From positions 62,001-126,000 of the forward strand of contig NZ_BIML01000010.1 in assembly GCF_004001065.1 (NCBI RefSeq): a stretch of 64,000 nucleotides of DNA, given 5' to 3'. The notes below the pieces were generated by a model that saw only the letters and a list, made by a program, of their open reading frames with translations, had not been told where the DNA came from and searched no databases. Shown piece by piece: positions 35,993-45,037 of the stretch. The DNA is from Paenibacillus xylaniclasticus (GTDB lineage: Bacteria; Bacillota; Bacilli; Paenibacillales; Paenibacillaceae). Positions within the stretch are counted from its first letter, which is position 1; the number at the start of each line of letters is the position of its first letter. Position numbers and translations under genes: made by a program.

Positions 35993-37021
35993 TTATGGCT
36001 GCAGTGGATATTTCGGGTTCATCGCTGCATCGAAGCTGTAGCCTGCCTCTGCCGCTTCCTTCTGTGTCGAGAACATCTCATCGAGCACGATGCCAAGGCT
36101 TTCATAATGGGCTGGCAATTGATCCGCGTAAGCATAATACTTGACGATACTTACACCTTCCATGCGCCTATAAGCGACAACCATGCGCGCTTGATCGATT
36201 CTTGTTCCCGCTACGCTGAATCCGCTTATTGGTCGAACCGAGGTTAGATTGACTCCTTGCACGAGTACGATGAAGCTCGGTCCCTCGATCGGATTTACGC
36301 CCCATCTATCGGTTAACTGGCTCGGGATAAAAAATCGGTTACGCCAGTACGGGCTCGCTTTATTCGTCTCGTCGATCACATAAGCCATATGCTGAGAGAT
36401 TCGGTCGTTAATATATCTGCGGGCCTCGATACGGCTCATGGTCTTGCCTTCATCATTAAGCGGCAAGCCGTTCATCTTCGTTAAGCTGCCATCCTGCACA
36501 ACCAGCGTGTATTCCAGCCCCATATTTAAGGCATAGGTTTTGGAAGTATCCCCGCTTCGTTCATACGTATAAGGCAGTTTCATGCCGAATGTAAGATCCC
36601 AGTCCGCATCGTTTATTCCTGATTCTGGATACAGCCCGCCGCGATTACGAACAATCGAATGCTGAGCCAGGTAGTAGCCGTCATAGGTTGCGACAGCGGC
36701 AACCGGGATAAAATCTTTAATAAGCGCCTTATTCTCTTCCGTCGGCTGAAGATCGTAATTTAAGCAGAAGACGGATAGAAAGGCATCCAGCGCTAGATTC
36801 GGATTCAAGTTAAATGATCCTATGTCTGTATAATCCATATCCAGACTTCCCGTGTTGAGCAGCTCCATCGCGCCGGCATCCGTCGCATAATCGGCCGCAT
36901 AAGACAGCTTCAGCCGCTCCAGCTCATCCTTTTCTTTTTGAACATAATTCATATAACCGACTATGAGAGCTGCCAAGAACAGAATGACCATCATATTGAC
37001 AAACCCGAAAAATCTGCTCAT
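35993..37021 (-). CDS. Membrane-anchored protein of the pilus-like locus
   Basis: 342 residues with an N-terminal TM helix (FFGFVNMMVILFLAALIVGY) and a large external domain I do not recognise. That domain contains DYTDIGSFNLNPN, TYDGYYLAQ and a Tyr-rich middle. GTAGGGG precedes the ATG. It lies 7 bp after a pseudopilin-like gene. By size and position it could be a minor tip subunit or an assembly factor of the Tad-like pilus. Confidence 0.65.
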   Translation of the reverse strand: MSRFFGFVNMMVILFLAALIVGYMNYVQKEKDELERLKLSYAADYATDAGAMELLNTGSLDMDYTDIGSFNLNPNLALDAFLSVFCLNYDLQPTEENKALIKDFIPVAAVATYDGYYLAQHSIVRNRGGLYPESGINDADWDLTFGMKLPYTYERSGDTSKTYALNMGLEYTLVVQDGSLTKMNGLPLNDEGKTMSRIEARRYINDRISQHMAYVIDETNKASPYWRNRFFIPSQLTDRWGVNPIEGPSFIVLVQGVNLTSVRPISGFSVAGTRIDQARMVVAYRRMEGVSIVKYYAYADQLPAHYESLGIVLDEMFSTQKEAAEAGYSFDAAMNPKYPLQP

Positions 37022-37028
37022 AACGCCC

Positions 37029-37478
37029 CTACTTCCTAATCATTCCGGCCAGCGTCTGTTCGAACTTCGACGGACTGAGATGAAGCAGACGGTACTGCAG
37101 CCGCTGCGCTCCGGTATAATCGACGGCGTTGACCGTTACTTTGATGATGTCGCCTGTATTCCAAGTCGTATTATCATTCGTATATACATAAGTCGTTCTC
37201 GTTCCGCCTGCTCCGTCTGGATTGACGACCTTCATATAGCGCTTGATGGTCGCATCCATCGTAACGCCATAGGAGGATATCGCGAGATAGAAATCAGCAA
37301 GCTGATCATCGGTCAGTTGGCCGCTGTCGCTTACAATATCTATTAAGTTAGTCATTTCGTTCAACACATTGCGGTTCATAGACAAGTCTTTGCTGAGCGT
37401 GTTGATAACAAGCGGAGCGCCGGCTAACAATACGAATGCAAGCAGCACGCCTAATATCTTGTTGAATAAGTCCGTCAA
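37029..37478 (-). CDS. Pseudopilin-like single-TM protein
   Basis: 149 residues starting with TTG after AGCAGGAGGCGGG. TM helix at about 7-26 (ILGVLLAFVLLAGAPLVI), then an external domain with helix DDQLADFYLAIS and a beta-rich end. Topology is that of a pilin-like subunit, but the G/A-x4-E prepilin-peptidase motif is missing. Sits in a tight run of such genes. Confidence 0.6.
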   Translation of the reverse strand: MTDLFNKILGVLLAFVLLAGAPLVINTLSKDLSMNRNVLNEMTNLIDIVSDSGQLTDDQLADFYLAISSYGVTMDATIKRYMKVVNPDGAGGTRTTYVYTNDNTTWNTGDIIKVTVNAVDYTGAQRLQYRLLHLSPSKFEQTLAGMIRK

Positions 37479-37493
37479 TTCACCCGCCTCCTG

Positions 37494-37781
37494 CTATTGC
37501 CTTGCCAATCGGCTTTCCTCTATCGCATACAACAAGTTTTTGACTACTACACCGTAATAGATAAACGTTGAGCCTTCGCTATCCTTATATTTCATAATCG
37601 ACTTAATCTGCCCGACCGCTCCCCGCTTGGGAGAGCCATACAGATTGTGTTTGTATTCATTCTTCTTATCAAGCCACTGAAACAGGTGCTCTGCGACCTG
37701 TCCCCGCGCGCACACTGGGTCTGCAACGACGACGGAGGAGCCTTGACGGTAAGCAGGAATAAGTAATCCGAATAATTTCAT
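37494..37781 (-). CDS. Small hypothetical protein of the pilus-like locus
   Basis: 95 residues, no clear TM helix, basic centre (KRGAVGQIKSIMKY). AAGGGGGCG precedes the ATG. Spacing of 13-16 bp to both neighbours supports a real gene in the operon. No family recognised; possibly a cytosolic assembly factor. Confidence 0.55.
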   Translation of the reverse strand: MKLFGLLIPAYRQGSSVVVADPVCARGQVAEHLFQWLDKKNEYKHNLYGSPKRGAVGQIKSIMKYKDSEGSTFIYYGVVVKNLLYAIEESRLARQ

Positions 37782-37794
37782 AGTTAACGCCCCC

Positions 37795-38214
37795 TTATGG
37801 ATGAATGTCCCAGAACCTCATACCGTCGGGTCCCGCGAATAACTCCAATTTAACGTCCTGTCTCGCAGGTATAGCAGAGTTGACCAAATTCAACGCATCG
37901 GCCCTGGCGCCGAATAAGTTCTCATCGATCGTAACGGTCGTCGGAGTGCCTCCCATATTGATGCGGAGCTGTCGCGGCTGCGGTGTATTGCGATCTGCGA
38001 TAAGAACCATCAGCAGAGCGTCTCTTGTCGTAAAGCTGGGAGGATCCGGCTCGATCTCGCTTACGGTTGGCGGCGCTGACTTCTCGATTAAGACGTCGAA
38101 TCCTCCTACCTCGCCCTTGAACAGCGGAATCGAGCAAGTAATCATGACGACAGAGAATACCGCCAGCGTAGCCACAAGTATGATCAAGTCGAGTGCGTCA
38201 TCCGACTCATTCAT
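37795..38214 (-). CDS. Pseudopilin-like single-TM protein
   Basis: 139 residues with an acidic N-terminus (MNESDDALD), a TM helix at about 10-29 (LIILVATLAVFSVVMITC) and a soluble external part. No class-III prepilin cleavage motif. Its ATG follows directly after the stop of the previous gene, with GGAGGAAACGTAG upstream. Confidence 0.6.
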   Translation of the reverse strand: MNESDDALDLIILVATLAVFSVVMITCSIPLFKGEVGGFDVLIEKSAPPTVSEIEPDPPSFTTRDALLMVLIADRNTPQPRQLRINMGGTPTTVTIDENLFGARADALNLVNSAIPARQDVKLELFAGPDGMRFWDIHP

Positions 38215-38598
38215 CTACGTTTCCTCCAATATTTCGACGTTGTATCGATCATTCACAAGCTCGACGTCGACCCGTACTTTGCGCGAGATCAGCCGGTCGC
38301 TGATTAAGTCCTCCGGCTTGCGAATGAAGACGCCTTGGACGTAGCCCGACAACGTGCCAAGCGCAGAATCGTTTTTTTTCAACATTTGAAAGACTGAGAC
38401 TGCCGGCAGCGGACCGTAATATTCCGCATTGACGAGTTCGCTGCCGTATGTCTCCGCTTGCTGGCGCTCAATCGTCGAAAGCGCATCGCGCTTAAAGCTC
38501 ATGCTGAGCGAGGTGAACATCGACAGCATGCCGATAATGACAGACAGAACGATCAGCGTAACGACAATGTGCATACTGTAGCTAACCTCGTTGTCCAT
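38215..38598 (-). CDS. Pseudopilin-like single-TM protein
   Basis: 127 residues. TM helix at about 9-32 (HIVVTLIVLSVIIGMLSMF), then a short external domain (VRVDVELVNDRYNVEIL). It overlaps the previous gene by 17 bp. No prepilin-peptidase motif. Likely a minor subunit of the Tad-like pilus. Confidence 0.6.
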   Translation of the reverse strand: MDNEVSYSMHIVVTLIVLSVIIGMLSMFTSLSMSFKRDALSTIERQQAETYGSELVNAEYYGPLPAVSVFQMLKKNDSALGTLSGYVQGVFIRKPEDLISDRLISRKVRVDVELVNDRYNVEILEET

Positions 38599-39022
38599 TG
38601 ACCAGCCTCCAAAATTCGATTAATGTCACGACGCCGTTGGCATCCTCCGTCACTTTCGATTCGAATATTTCCTCCGGCAGCAGCAGCGTCGTCAGCGTCG
38701 ATAATTTGAAATAATCCTTGCTGGTGTTTTTGTTCCAATCCAAGGTAACCGAGTACGACCCGATCTTGGTGTACACCTTAACCTGCGGCATGCCCGCCGA
38801 TTCACCGATGACCGACATCACTTCCTGCGCATGGATGTCCCTCTTATCTCGAAGCCAATCGTACTTGCGATGCTCCTTCACGATCGCGATCGCCGTATCA
38901 TCGGCCTGTTGAATCGCCGCCGACTCCTTCGCTAAGTTGCCCAGCGTAAATATTAGCGTCAGTACAAGGGCTGCTGTCATGGCGCTGACACTTGCCCATA
39001 CCGCCGCCGGCCATTCGTTCAT
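38582..39022 (-). CDS. Pseudopilin-like single-TM protein
   Basis: 146 residues. TM helix at about 8-30 (VWASVSAMTAALVLTLIFTL), then an external helix and beta-rich domain (KVYTKIGSYSVTLDWNK). AGAAAGGGAGG precedes the ATG. A 98-bp gap separates it from the pilin-candidate gene upstream. Confidence 0.6.
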   Translation of the reverse strand: MNEWPAAVWASVSAMTAALVLTLIFTLGNLAKESAAIQQADDTAIAIVKEHRKYDWLRDKRDIHAQEVMSVIGESAGMPQVKVYTKIGSYSVTLDWNKNTSKDYFKLSTLTTLLLPEEIFESKVTEDANGVVTLIEFWRLVNGQRG

Positions 39023-39120
39023 CCGCTGCCGCCTCCCTTTCTCCTATTTCGATACTCTATGAGAACCCGCGAACCGGACTGAGCCGGCTCACGAGCCTTA
39101 ACAGTATGAAATTCGGCTAA

Positions 39121-39687
39121 TTAGTTCGCAAGCTGCGTAAAAGCTACGCCTACGTACGTCCCCGTATTGTCTTTAATCAATTCAGCCAAGAATTTAGCCG
39201 TTGGGCGGACAAACGTAGAAGTACCTGACTCCGTCATCGGAAGATACTGCATATTGGGTGATTTTTCAGTAGAATCCAAATCGCGCGTATAGAACGAATC
39301 AGTGGTATTTTTCTTTGTAAGTGCATCAGTAGTTGTGTAAACTTTACCAGTTGCATCTTTAGATACATTTTTAAATATCGCGCCGTAATTATAACCCCTG
39401 CCTGCGGTACCACCCGAATTCAAAGCAAGCGTTCTAACGATCATACCAACCGGACGACCTTCGAACAGCTTAATGGCCGAAATGACTTGCGTGCCGGACA
39501 TGATCTTCTGATCGTAGTCATCGAATTGTGCCAACGACATCGAATCCATCGAGTTCGACACGGTCGTAATGCCCTGGTTGGTCGTACCCCTCGTAAAGCC
39601 AAGAATGACGAAAATAACTGAAATAATAACCCCGATTACAATAAGTGCGATCGCTATCCTCGCGCCCGATCCCAGTTCGCCTTCCAT
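39121..39687 (-). CDS. Candidate major pilin-like protein
   Basis: 188 residues. Short N-terminus (MEGELGSGAR), strong TM helix at about 10-31 (IAIALIVIGVIISVIFVIL), then a Ser/Thr/Gly-rich external domain of about 150 residues (NSMDSMSLAQFDDYDQKI). It is the first of the small subunits, flanked by larger intergenic gaps (136 and 98 bp) that suggest separate control of its dose. GELGS is not a standard prepilin-peptidase site. Main-subunit role is inferred. Confidence 0.6.
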   Translation of the reverse strand: MEGELGSGARIAIALIVIGVIISVIFVILGFTRGTTNQGITTVSNSMDSMSLAQFDDYDQKIMSGTQVISAIKLFEGRPVGMIVRTLALNSGGTAGRGYNYGAIFKNVSKDATGKVYTTTDALTKKNTTDSFYTRDLDSTEKSPNMQYLPMTESGTSTFVRPTAKFLAELIKDNTGTYVGVAFTQLAN

Positions 39688-39823
39688 TGCTTGCTCACTC
39701 CTTCAATATCATTTGATTAGATAATTGGTACTGCAAGATTTGCGACTACAAAGTTTGGTTCTGCACGACAGTGAAACTGCTCACCCCGCCTTGCTAATTC
39801 ACCCCCTTCAAGTAGTCAACTCC

Positions 39824-41821
39824 TTATTGTGACTGGACGTGAGACAAAGCTGTCATAAATTCCTTGAACCCGAGCATGCCAAGCGGCAGCAAAATGTACA
39901 GCACCGCCGTCAGCACGAGCGGCGCCATTGACAGCGGACTAACCATGGCCCGCTTCTTGTTCAGCGCCGTTGTCTGCGAGATTTCACGGATGCGAAGCAC
40001 ATGGTCGCGCTCCGTCGTCAGATCGCTGAACGCTTCCGCAAGCGTAATCTGATGTATGGTCAACAGCAGCTTGTCGACCATCCGCCGAAAGCTTGGCAGT
40101 ACAGCCTTCGCCTTCAGCCGGTTCAGCGCCAGATCGGGATTCGATGGGTATTCATGATAAGCGTCGAGCAGCGCGTTCTTGTGCACGCGGCTCTGCTTCT
40201 CAAGCCAGTACAGCGTCTCTAACGTATCGGTCGACGTATTCATTAAGATCGAGATTAACGTCTGCAGCTGCAGCACGTCTTCCTCGCTCTCCGTCTTCAA
40301 CAACCATGCGCGGCCCCGCAGCAGAAGCTCCGGTACCTTGGAAGCCGCAAGACCAACTAAGAACGAGATCAGAATCATCCACCATTTGAATTCCGCATTA
40401 TGATAGTTCTTGTATTTCTCCTGCAGCCGTTTAATTTGTGCATCTTGGTCGAACGGCGGCAGCTTCGGCAAGTATTGCATAACGAACTGCTTCGTCTGAT
40501 TCTCGCTCGGCAGCTCCGGCTCCGCGAGATACAGCTTGTCCATTTCCCGGCGGATGCGAATATCCTCGGCATTCAGCTTCTCGCCGCCGACGAGCGATAC
40601 TTCGTGCACGTTGTTATACACGAACTGCTTGCCCAGATTGACCGCGAAGAAGAAACAAGTAATCGCAATCGCAAATGCCAGTACGCCGTAGATGAGCTTG
40701 CTGGCGTACATATGCCGAATATCCGTCATGCTGAGCGCGCCTTTAATCATTTTCAGCTTGCGCGCCTTCTTATGAAGCTTCTTCGGAATCCAATCTTTGA
40801 CGATCCTATCGAACCACTCATACTTGAGCATCCTCATCACGATCGCATTACGATCATCCTTCGCTACGGCAACGGCGCTGTTAATCTTGACGATGACGGT
40901 ATAGCCGATAATGGAAGCGAGCAAAATACATGCCCGAGAAATGTAGCCAATTGCGCCGTTATAAATGACGGACGTGCCCGGAATGATCGATTGGAAGAAG
41001 TTCTCGATGATGCCGATTGCCCCGAGCGGTACGATCGGCAAGTACTCCAGCATGCCGAACTTCGCCTTCTGAAGCGAAATCCGCCGAATCTCGAGGTTCA
41101 CTTCATCGGCCATCATGCCCATTGCTTGCAGAAAGTTCGATTGACCGTCGCGCAGCTTCGTATCGCCCGCATTGTTCAAAATGTAGCAGACGCCCGCAAG
41201 CGTACAAAGCAGCTTGAACGGCGTCGTCGCATAAAACTCATCCAGCCGTTTCTTGCCGTCGACGTCAGTGAGAATAAAATAAATATCCTCGAACGCTCGG
41301 CGAAGCACCGTTCCTGTCTCCGCCTCCGCAACCGCCTGCGAAATCGAATTAAGCCGCAAATAGTTCTGCCTAAGCGACGACAGCGCCATCGAGAGCTCCT
41401 TGAGCAGCTTGAAATGAACGCTGTCCACCTGCTTCGCGACGAGCACATTGTTCATAATGATCGCGTACAACACCACGAGCAGCGTAGAGAATAAGTCTTG
41501 AAAAATGAAAGCGCCGGCTGCGATAAGTGCGATCGACGATGACATTGCAATCACGTATACGCGTACGGAATAGATACGAATCTCCTGCGCCGTATAGACG
41601 GACAGCTCTGCCACACGCAGCTTTACTTTCCTATAGCTGCCGCGCGTAAGAAAGAACTCCTCGAGAAACCGATTCATTCGGAAGTAGGTCGACAGCGAGA
41701 TGAACGTATTTTTCTTCTGCGGCCTGCCCTGCCTCGATCTTCGCTTCTTCCGATCCGTCACGATAATCATCGTGATGCTGAACACAGCCGTGAGCAATAT
41801 CGCAATAATGAGAAAGACCAT
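39824..41821 (-). CDS. TadB/TadC-like type II/IV secretion inner-membrane platform (fused)
   Basis: 665-residue polytopic membrane protein with two T2SSF-type halves, as if TadB and TadC were joined. TM segments are near 1-20, 95-140, 270-320, 375-395, 475-495 and 620-645. Soluble helical parts in between include LKELSMALSSLRQNYL in the first half and RMVDKLLLTIHQITLAEAF in the second. It should convert CpaF ATPase motion into pilus assembly. Its start is 9 bp after the cpaF-like gene. ATG follows GTAGGAGGCAGCC. Confidence 0.75.
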   Translation of the reverse strand: MVFLIIAILLTAVFSITMIIVTDRKKRRSRQGRPQKKNTFISLSTYFRMNRFLEEFFLTRGSYRKVKLRVAELSVYTAQEIRIYSVRVYVIAMSSSIALIAAGAFIFQDLFSTLLVVLYAIIMNNVLVAKQVDSVHFKLLKELSMALSSLRQNYLRLNSISQAVAEAETGTVLRRAFEDIYFILTDVDGKKRLDEFYATTPFKLLCTLAGVCYILNNAGDTKLRDGQSNFLQAMGMMADEVNLEIRRISLQKAKFGMLEYLPIVPLGAIGIIENFFQSIIPGTSVIYNGAIGYISRACILLASIIGYTVIVKINSAVAVAKDDRNAIVMRMLKYEWFDRIVKDWIPKKLHKKARKLKMIKGALSMTDIRHMYASKLIYGVLAFAIAITCFFFAVNLGKQFVYNNVHEVSLVGGEKLNAEDIRIRREMDKLYLAEPELPSENQTKQFVMQYLPKLPPFDQDAQIKRLQEKYKNYHNAEFKWWMILISFLVGLAASKVPELLLRGRAWLLKTESEEDVLQLQTLISILMNTSTDTLETLYWLEKQSRVHKNALLDAYHEYPSNPDLALNRLKAKAVLPSFRRMVDKLLLTIHQITLAEAFSDLTTERDHVLRIREISQTTALNKKRAMVSPLSMAPLVLTAVLYILLPLGMLGFKEFMTALSHVQSQ

Positions 41822-41830
41822 GGCTGCCTC

Positions 41831-43660
41831 CTACAATCTCCAATTATCGAGAATGAATGATTTGAACTCCTGGATTTTCTCCGGAGGCATAACATCAAGC
41901 ATCTTCTGCGTCAGCTCGGTCGTAAACCATTCGCAGGTCTCGTACGTGTCGGTCTCGAGATTGTATCTTAATATGTCCCGTGTCGTGAACGACTTGCGGT
42001 CCGTCTGCCGTGTGTAATACTCCTTCGTAATCTCGTTCATCGAATGCAGCGGATTGTTCGGATCGTAATCCGGATACGGAACGCTGACATCCAGCTTGAC
42101 GATCTCGGATATACGCTCGATATATCGTCGTCCGTCCGTCGTATAGTTCAGATGAATATCGACCCGGATAACATCGATAACCTGCTGCTCGGCCGTAATC
42201 ATATTGCCGGTGAAGCCGCCCGCGTTCACGAGCGAGTTACGGATCGCGTAGACGAGCTGTTCCGCTAGGTTGGCGTGGTGAGAGAAGATCGTAAAGATCG
42301 AAGCAACCTGACCCATCTGAATCATCCGGGCCGCAATCGCGTCCGTCGCAACCTCGCCGACAATAGATACGGCGGCGTCAGATTTTTTCAAGGCGTCCTG
42401 AAGCTCTGCAGCGGATACGAATTCGGTCTCTTGAACGGACAAAATATTCCGTTCGGGGTACAGCTCCCGCAAATACATCTCCGGCGCCATCTCGAGCACG
42501 CGAATCGTATAGCGCGGATCAATATATTTGACAGCCGCCGTCATCATGACCGTCTTACCTGCGCCTTGCCGTCCGGTAAAGCCGCACGTCACTTGCCCCA
42601 TCATCAGATAAATGACGAGATTGATCGGTAGAAATGCTTTCTTCACATACGGTTTGTCGATAAGCGCTGGAAGCGAGGAATCACTAAGCGTAAACTTCCG
42701 AACGAACACCGCCCAATATTCCGCTGCCGGCGGTCGAAGCGCGAGCACGCGCGACTTATCGTACATCGTATTGACGAGATAGCCGCGCTTCTCCGTCAAT
42801 GGTCCCGGATTGTTATAACGGCACAGGAGCTGAATGACCCGCCGCAGCTCCTCCTCCGTGTAGAAAGTAAGGAACCGAAGATGAATGTACTTCCCGTTGA
42901 AGTAGAGCCATACCGATCTCGGCGCCTGCGGAATTTTACGATCCTTATTCAGCAGCGCGCTCAGAATCGAGCCCGACGTTCCGCAGTTGAAGCCGTTAAT
43001 GTTCATCTCTCGCAGCGTATCGATTATGCCGAAACCTTTGTACTTCTGATAAATCAGAATCGAGATAAGGTCCAGCATGACCGGATAGCTCAGCTCGAAG
43101 TTTTTCTCGGCATAGATCATGTCGATATCCTCGTTCGTAATGAGATAAGAGGCTTGAGACTTATCCTCGATCTCATAGCGCGGACGATCCAAATTATACT
43201 CAGCGATCATTTCTGCCAGCGCATCTTTGCCGTACTCCTTCTTGTAGAAGTACATCAAAATTTCGAACTTGACCCGAGGCTCCAGATAGACGGCGCGAAA
43301 GTCGAACACGTCAAGCAGTTCCTCTTCGGTCTTAAGAATGTCGGCAATTATGCCGCGAATAAGATCCTGCACGATCAGCTTGGCGGAATCGATACCGTAG
43401 ACGCAGTTGCGCAGCGCATCCTCAATTCTCGCCTTGCGCTTATATAACGCCTCGAACTCCTCGTCCGCAAGTCCCGCAAAATTTTCGTCCTTGACCAGAT
43501 CGGCAAGGCTGTACTTTACGATTTCGAGCAGCTTGTCCATCGTCAGCTTATCGGACTGCTCGATATCGGGCTTTTCCCGCTTCGCACGGAGGTAGAGTGC
43601 CGTCATCAACAGCGCAATGCCGAGTATCGTAACGATGATTAGGATGCTGTTTAAACTCAA
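41831..43660 (-). CDS. cpaF: CpaF/TadA-type secretion ATPase
   Basis: 609-residue hexameric motor candidate. An N-terminal TM helix (SILIIVTILGIALLMTALYL) is unusual for CpaF. The ATPase domain has Walker A GRQGAGKT near residue 365, Asp/Glu-box region with SIVGEVAT, and a His-box-like segment TIFSHHANLAEQL. Start is TTG at 43660 after GGGGGG. It lies between the CpaE-like and TadB/C-like genes, as expected for a Tad operon. Confidence 0.85.
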   Translation of the reverse strand: MSLNSILIIVTILGIALLMTALYLRAKREKPDIEQSDKLTMDKLLEIVKYSLADLVKDENFAGLADEEFEALYKRKARIEDALRNCVYGIDSAKLIVQDLIRGIIADILKTEEELLDVFDFRAVYLEPRVKFEILMYFYKKEYGKDALAEMIAEYNLDRPRYEIEDKSQASYLITNEDIDMIYAEKNFELSYPVMLDLISILIYQKYKGFGIIDTLREMNINGFNCGTSGSILSALLNKDRKIPQAPRSVWLYFNGKYIHLRFLTFYTEEELRRVIQLLCRYNNPGPLTEKRGYLVNTMYDKSRVLALRPPAAEYWAVFVRKFTLSDSSLPALIDKPYVKKAFLPINLVIYLMMGQVTCGFTGRQGAGKTVMMTAAVKYIDPRYTIRVLEMAPEMYLRELYPERNILSVQETEFVSAAELQDALKKSDAAVSIVGEVATDAIAARMIQMGQVASIFTIFSHHANLAEQLVYAIRNSLVNAGGFTGNMITAEQQVIDVIRVDIHLNYTTDGRRYIERISEIVKLDVSVPYPDYDPNNPLHSMNEITKEYYTRQTDRKSFTTRDILRYNLETDTYETCEWFTTELTQKMLDVMPPEKIQEFKSFILDNWRL

Positions 43661-43673
43661 GCGAACTCCCCCC

Positions 43674-44465
43674 TTAAGATTGCGGCCATACCGTCCTTCT
43701 GCCCAAATTCGCCAGTACGACCGTTAAGCATTCCTTCAAATCGTTGTGCAGCTCGATCACACGCGGATCCTTGTTCATGATGTGCGGCAGAATCGTCTGC
43801 AGCTTGCCGATGTTGCTCGTCCGCTTAATGTACGGGTTGTACGAAATTTTCGCACAGCGCCGGTGTCTAAGATTTAACCGTTTCGTCGTATCCCGGAAAG
43901 CCTCCACATAAGGGTCGTATTGATTGCAAATAAATACGAGCCCTTTCTGGTTCAAATATTTCATAACCCCTGCCGACTCCCAAATCTTCAGCCGCGCAGC
44001 GATGTCTCTCGACTGCGAGATGACCATGACGACGAGATCGGAATTGTCGATAACGCTCCCTGTGATCTCGTCATAGATTTCAGTGACGACGTCGGTGATC
44101 ACGATCTGGTGATTCAAGTTCTCAAGTGCGAATCGAAGCAGCTTCGCGTTATCCTCGGCTGTAATCGAATCAGCCGTCGTCTCGATGATTTGCAGGTTGG
44201 GCACGCCCGGTACCTTCGTACAGTAATCGACAATCTCGTTACCGGAAATAGCATTCGCCTCTAGCAGCTTAATAACCTGAGTAATCGTTCTCGTTCGATC
44301 CTCCTGCGGCTTGATGCCAAGAAAGCTGGTAATCGTACGGTTTTCGTTACCGGTGTAAGTCAAACAAGTGGTTAGATTTTGCGTCTGGGCCAGCGCAAGC
44401 GCCAGCAGTACGCTTATCGTCGTCCCCCCTTGCTTGCGATCCGGACTGATGACCGCGATTCTCAT
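43674..44465 (-). CDS. CpaE/ParA-like protein
   Basis: 263 residues from the ATG at 44465, which overlaps the previous stop (ATGA) and follows GGAGGTG. MinD/ParA-type fold with a deviant P-loop (SPDRKQGGTTISVLLALALA), IVITDVVTEIYDEI and VICNQYDP-like FICNQYDP. In Tad systems CpaE localises the pilus machine. The P-loop lacks the usual GKT, so nucleotide hydrolysis is doubtful. Confidence 0.7.
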   Translation of the reverse strand: MRIAVISPDRKQGGTTISVLLALALAQTQNLTTCLTYTGNENRTITSFLGIKPQEDRTRTITQVIKLLEANAISGNEIVDYCTKVPGVPNLQIIETTADSITAEDNAKLLRFALENLNHQIVITDVVTEIYDEITGSVIDNSDLVVMVISQSRDIAARLKIWESAGVMKYLNQKGLVFICNQYDPYVEAFRDTTKRLNLRHRRCAKISYNPYIKRTSNIGKLQTILPHIMNKDPRVIELHNDLKECLTVVLANLGRRTVWPQS

Positions 44466-45037
44466 CGACGCCACCTCCTTGTCAAGATCGCGAGTGCGCT
44501 CTTTTGCTTCATTCCCAGCTTCGAAGCCAACAGATTAGCTAGACCTCGATTCAGCACTTTGGAAGGAAGAGGCGCGAGTATTTTCAGAGCTTCGATCTGT
44601 TCAACCGTCCGCCAGAGCGGACTGACGGGCTGTACGTTAATAGCCTCCCTTTCGCTTTTGCCGTCGTATAACAGCTTGACGACCTTTACATCGTCGCCAA
44701 GCATCTCTACGAAGTCCTGCTCTTCCTCTTCAACTGCGTAGCCTTTCACGTGAAGCACGAGGGACAGATCGCCGGGAATCGTATCCTGAATATCGAATAC
44801 GACATGCTCGAAATCGTCTGGCGTATGCCCGATCTCCTCGAAGATCTCGTCCGGCGACGAGTCGGATACGGCGATCATGATGTTCGCCATATGCCCTTGT
44901 GACTGCCCGTACTCCAACAGCCGCTTATAATGTCTGTTATTGGAGAATAAAGCGACATCGCCGGTTGCTTGCAGCAGTTTCAGCAGCGCATACACGACGG
45001 GACGCTTATCCGTAGAACCGTAGACGCCGATCTGCAT
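44462..45037 (-). CDS. Truncated or divergent ParA-like partner protein
   Basis: 191 residues. Starts like a ParA protein (QIGVYGSTDKRPVVYALLKLL) but the P-loop is replaced. A mid part has VVFDIQDTIPGDLSLVL where a ParA Walker B would be. It is coupled to both neighbours (TAATG and ATGA overlaps), so the two ParA-like proteins are probably made in equal amounts and could form a heteromer. Function unknown. Confidence 0.6.
   Translation of the reverse strand: MQIGVYGSTDKRPVVYALLKLLQATGDVALFSNNRHYKRLLEYGQSQGHMANIMIAVSDSSPDEIFEEIGHTPDDFEHVVFDIQDTIPGDLSLVLHVKGYAVEEEEQDFVEMLGDDVKVVKLLYDGKSEREAINVQPVSPLWRTVEQIEALKILAPLPSKVLNRGLANLLASKLGMKQKSALAILTRRWRR

Noticed and set aside
40400-41494. 364-codon plus-strand open frame antisense to the TadB/C-like gene
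   Set aside because: Arg/Leu/His-rich shadow composition; the minus-strand frame has clear TM segments and family features.
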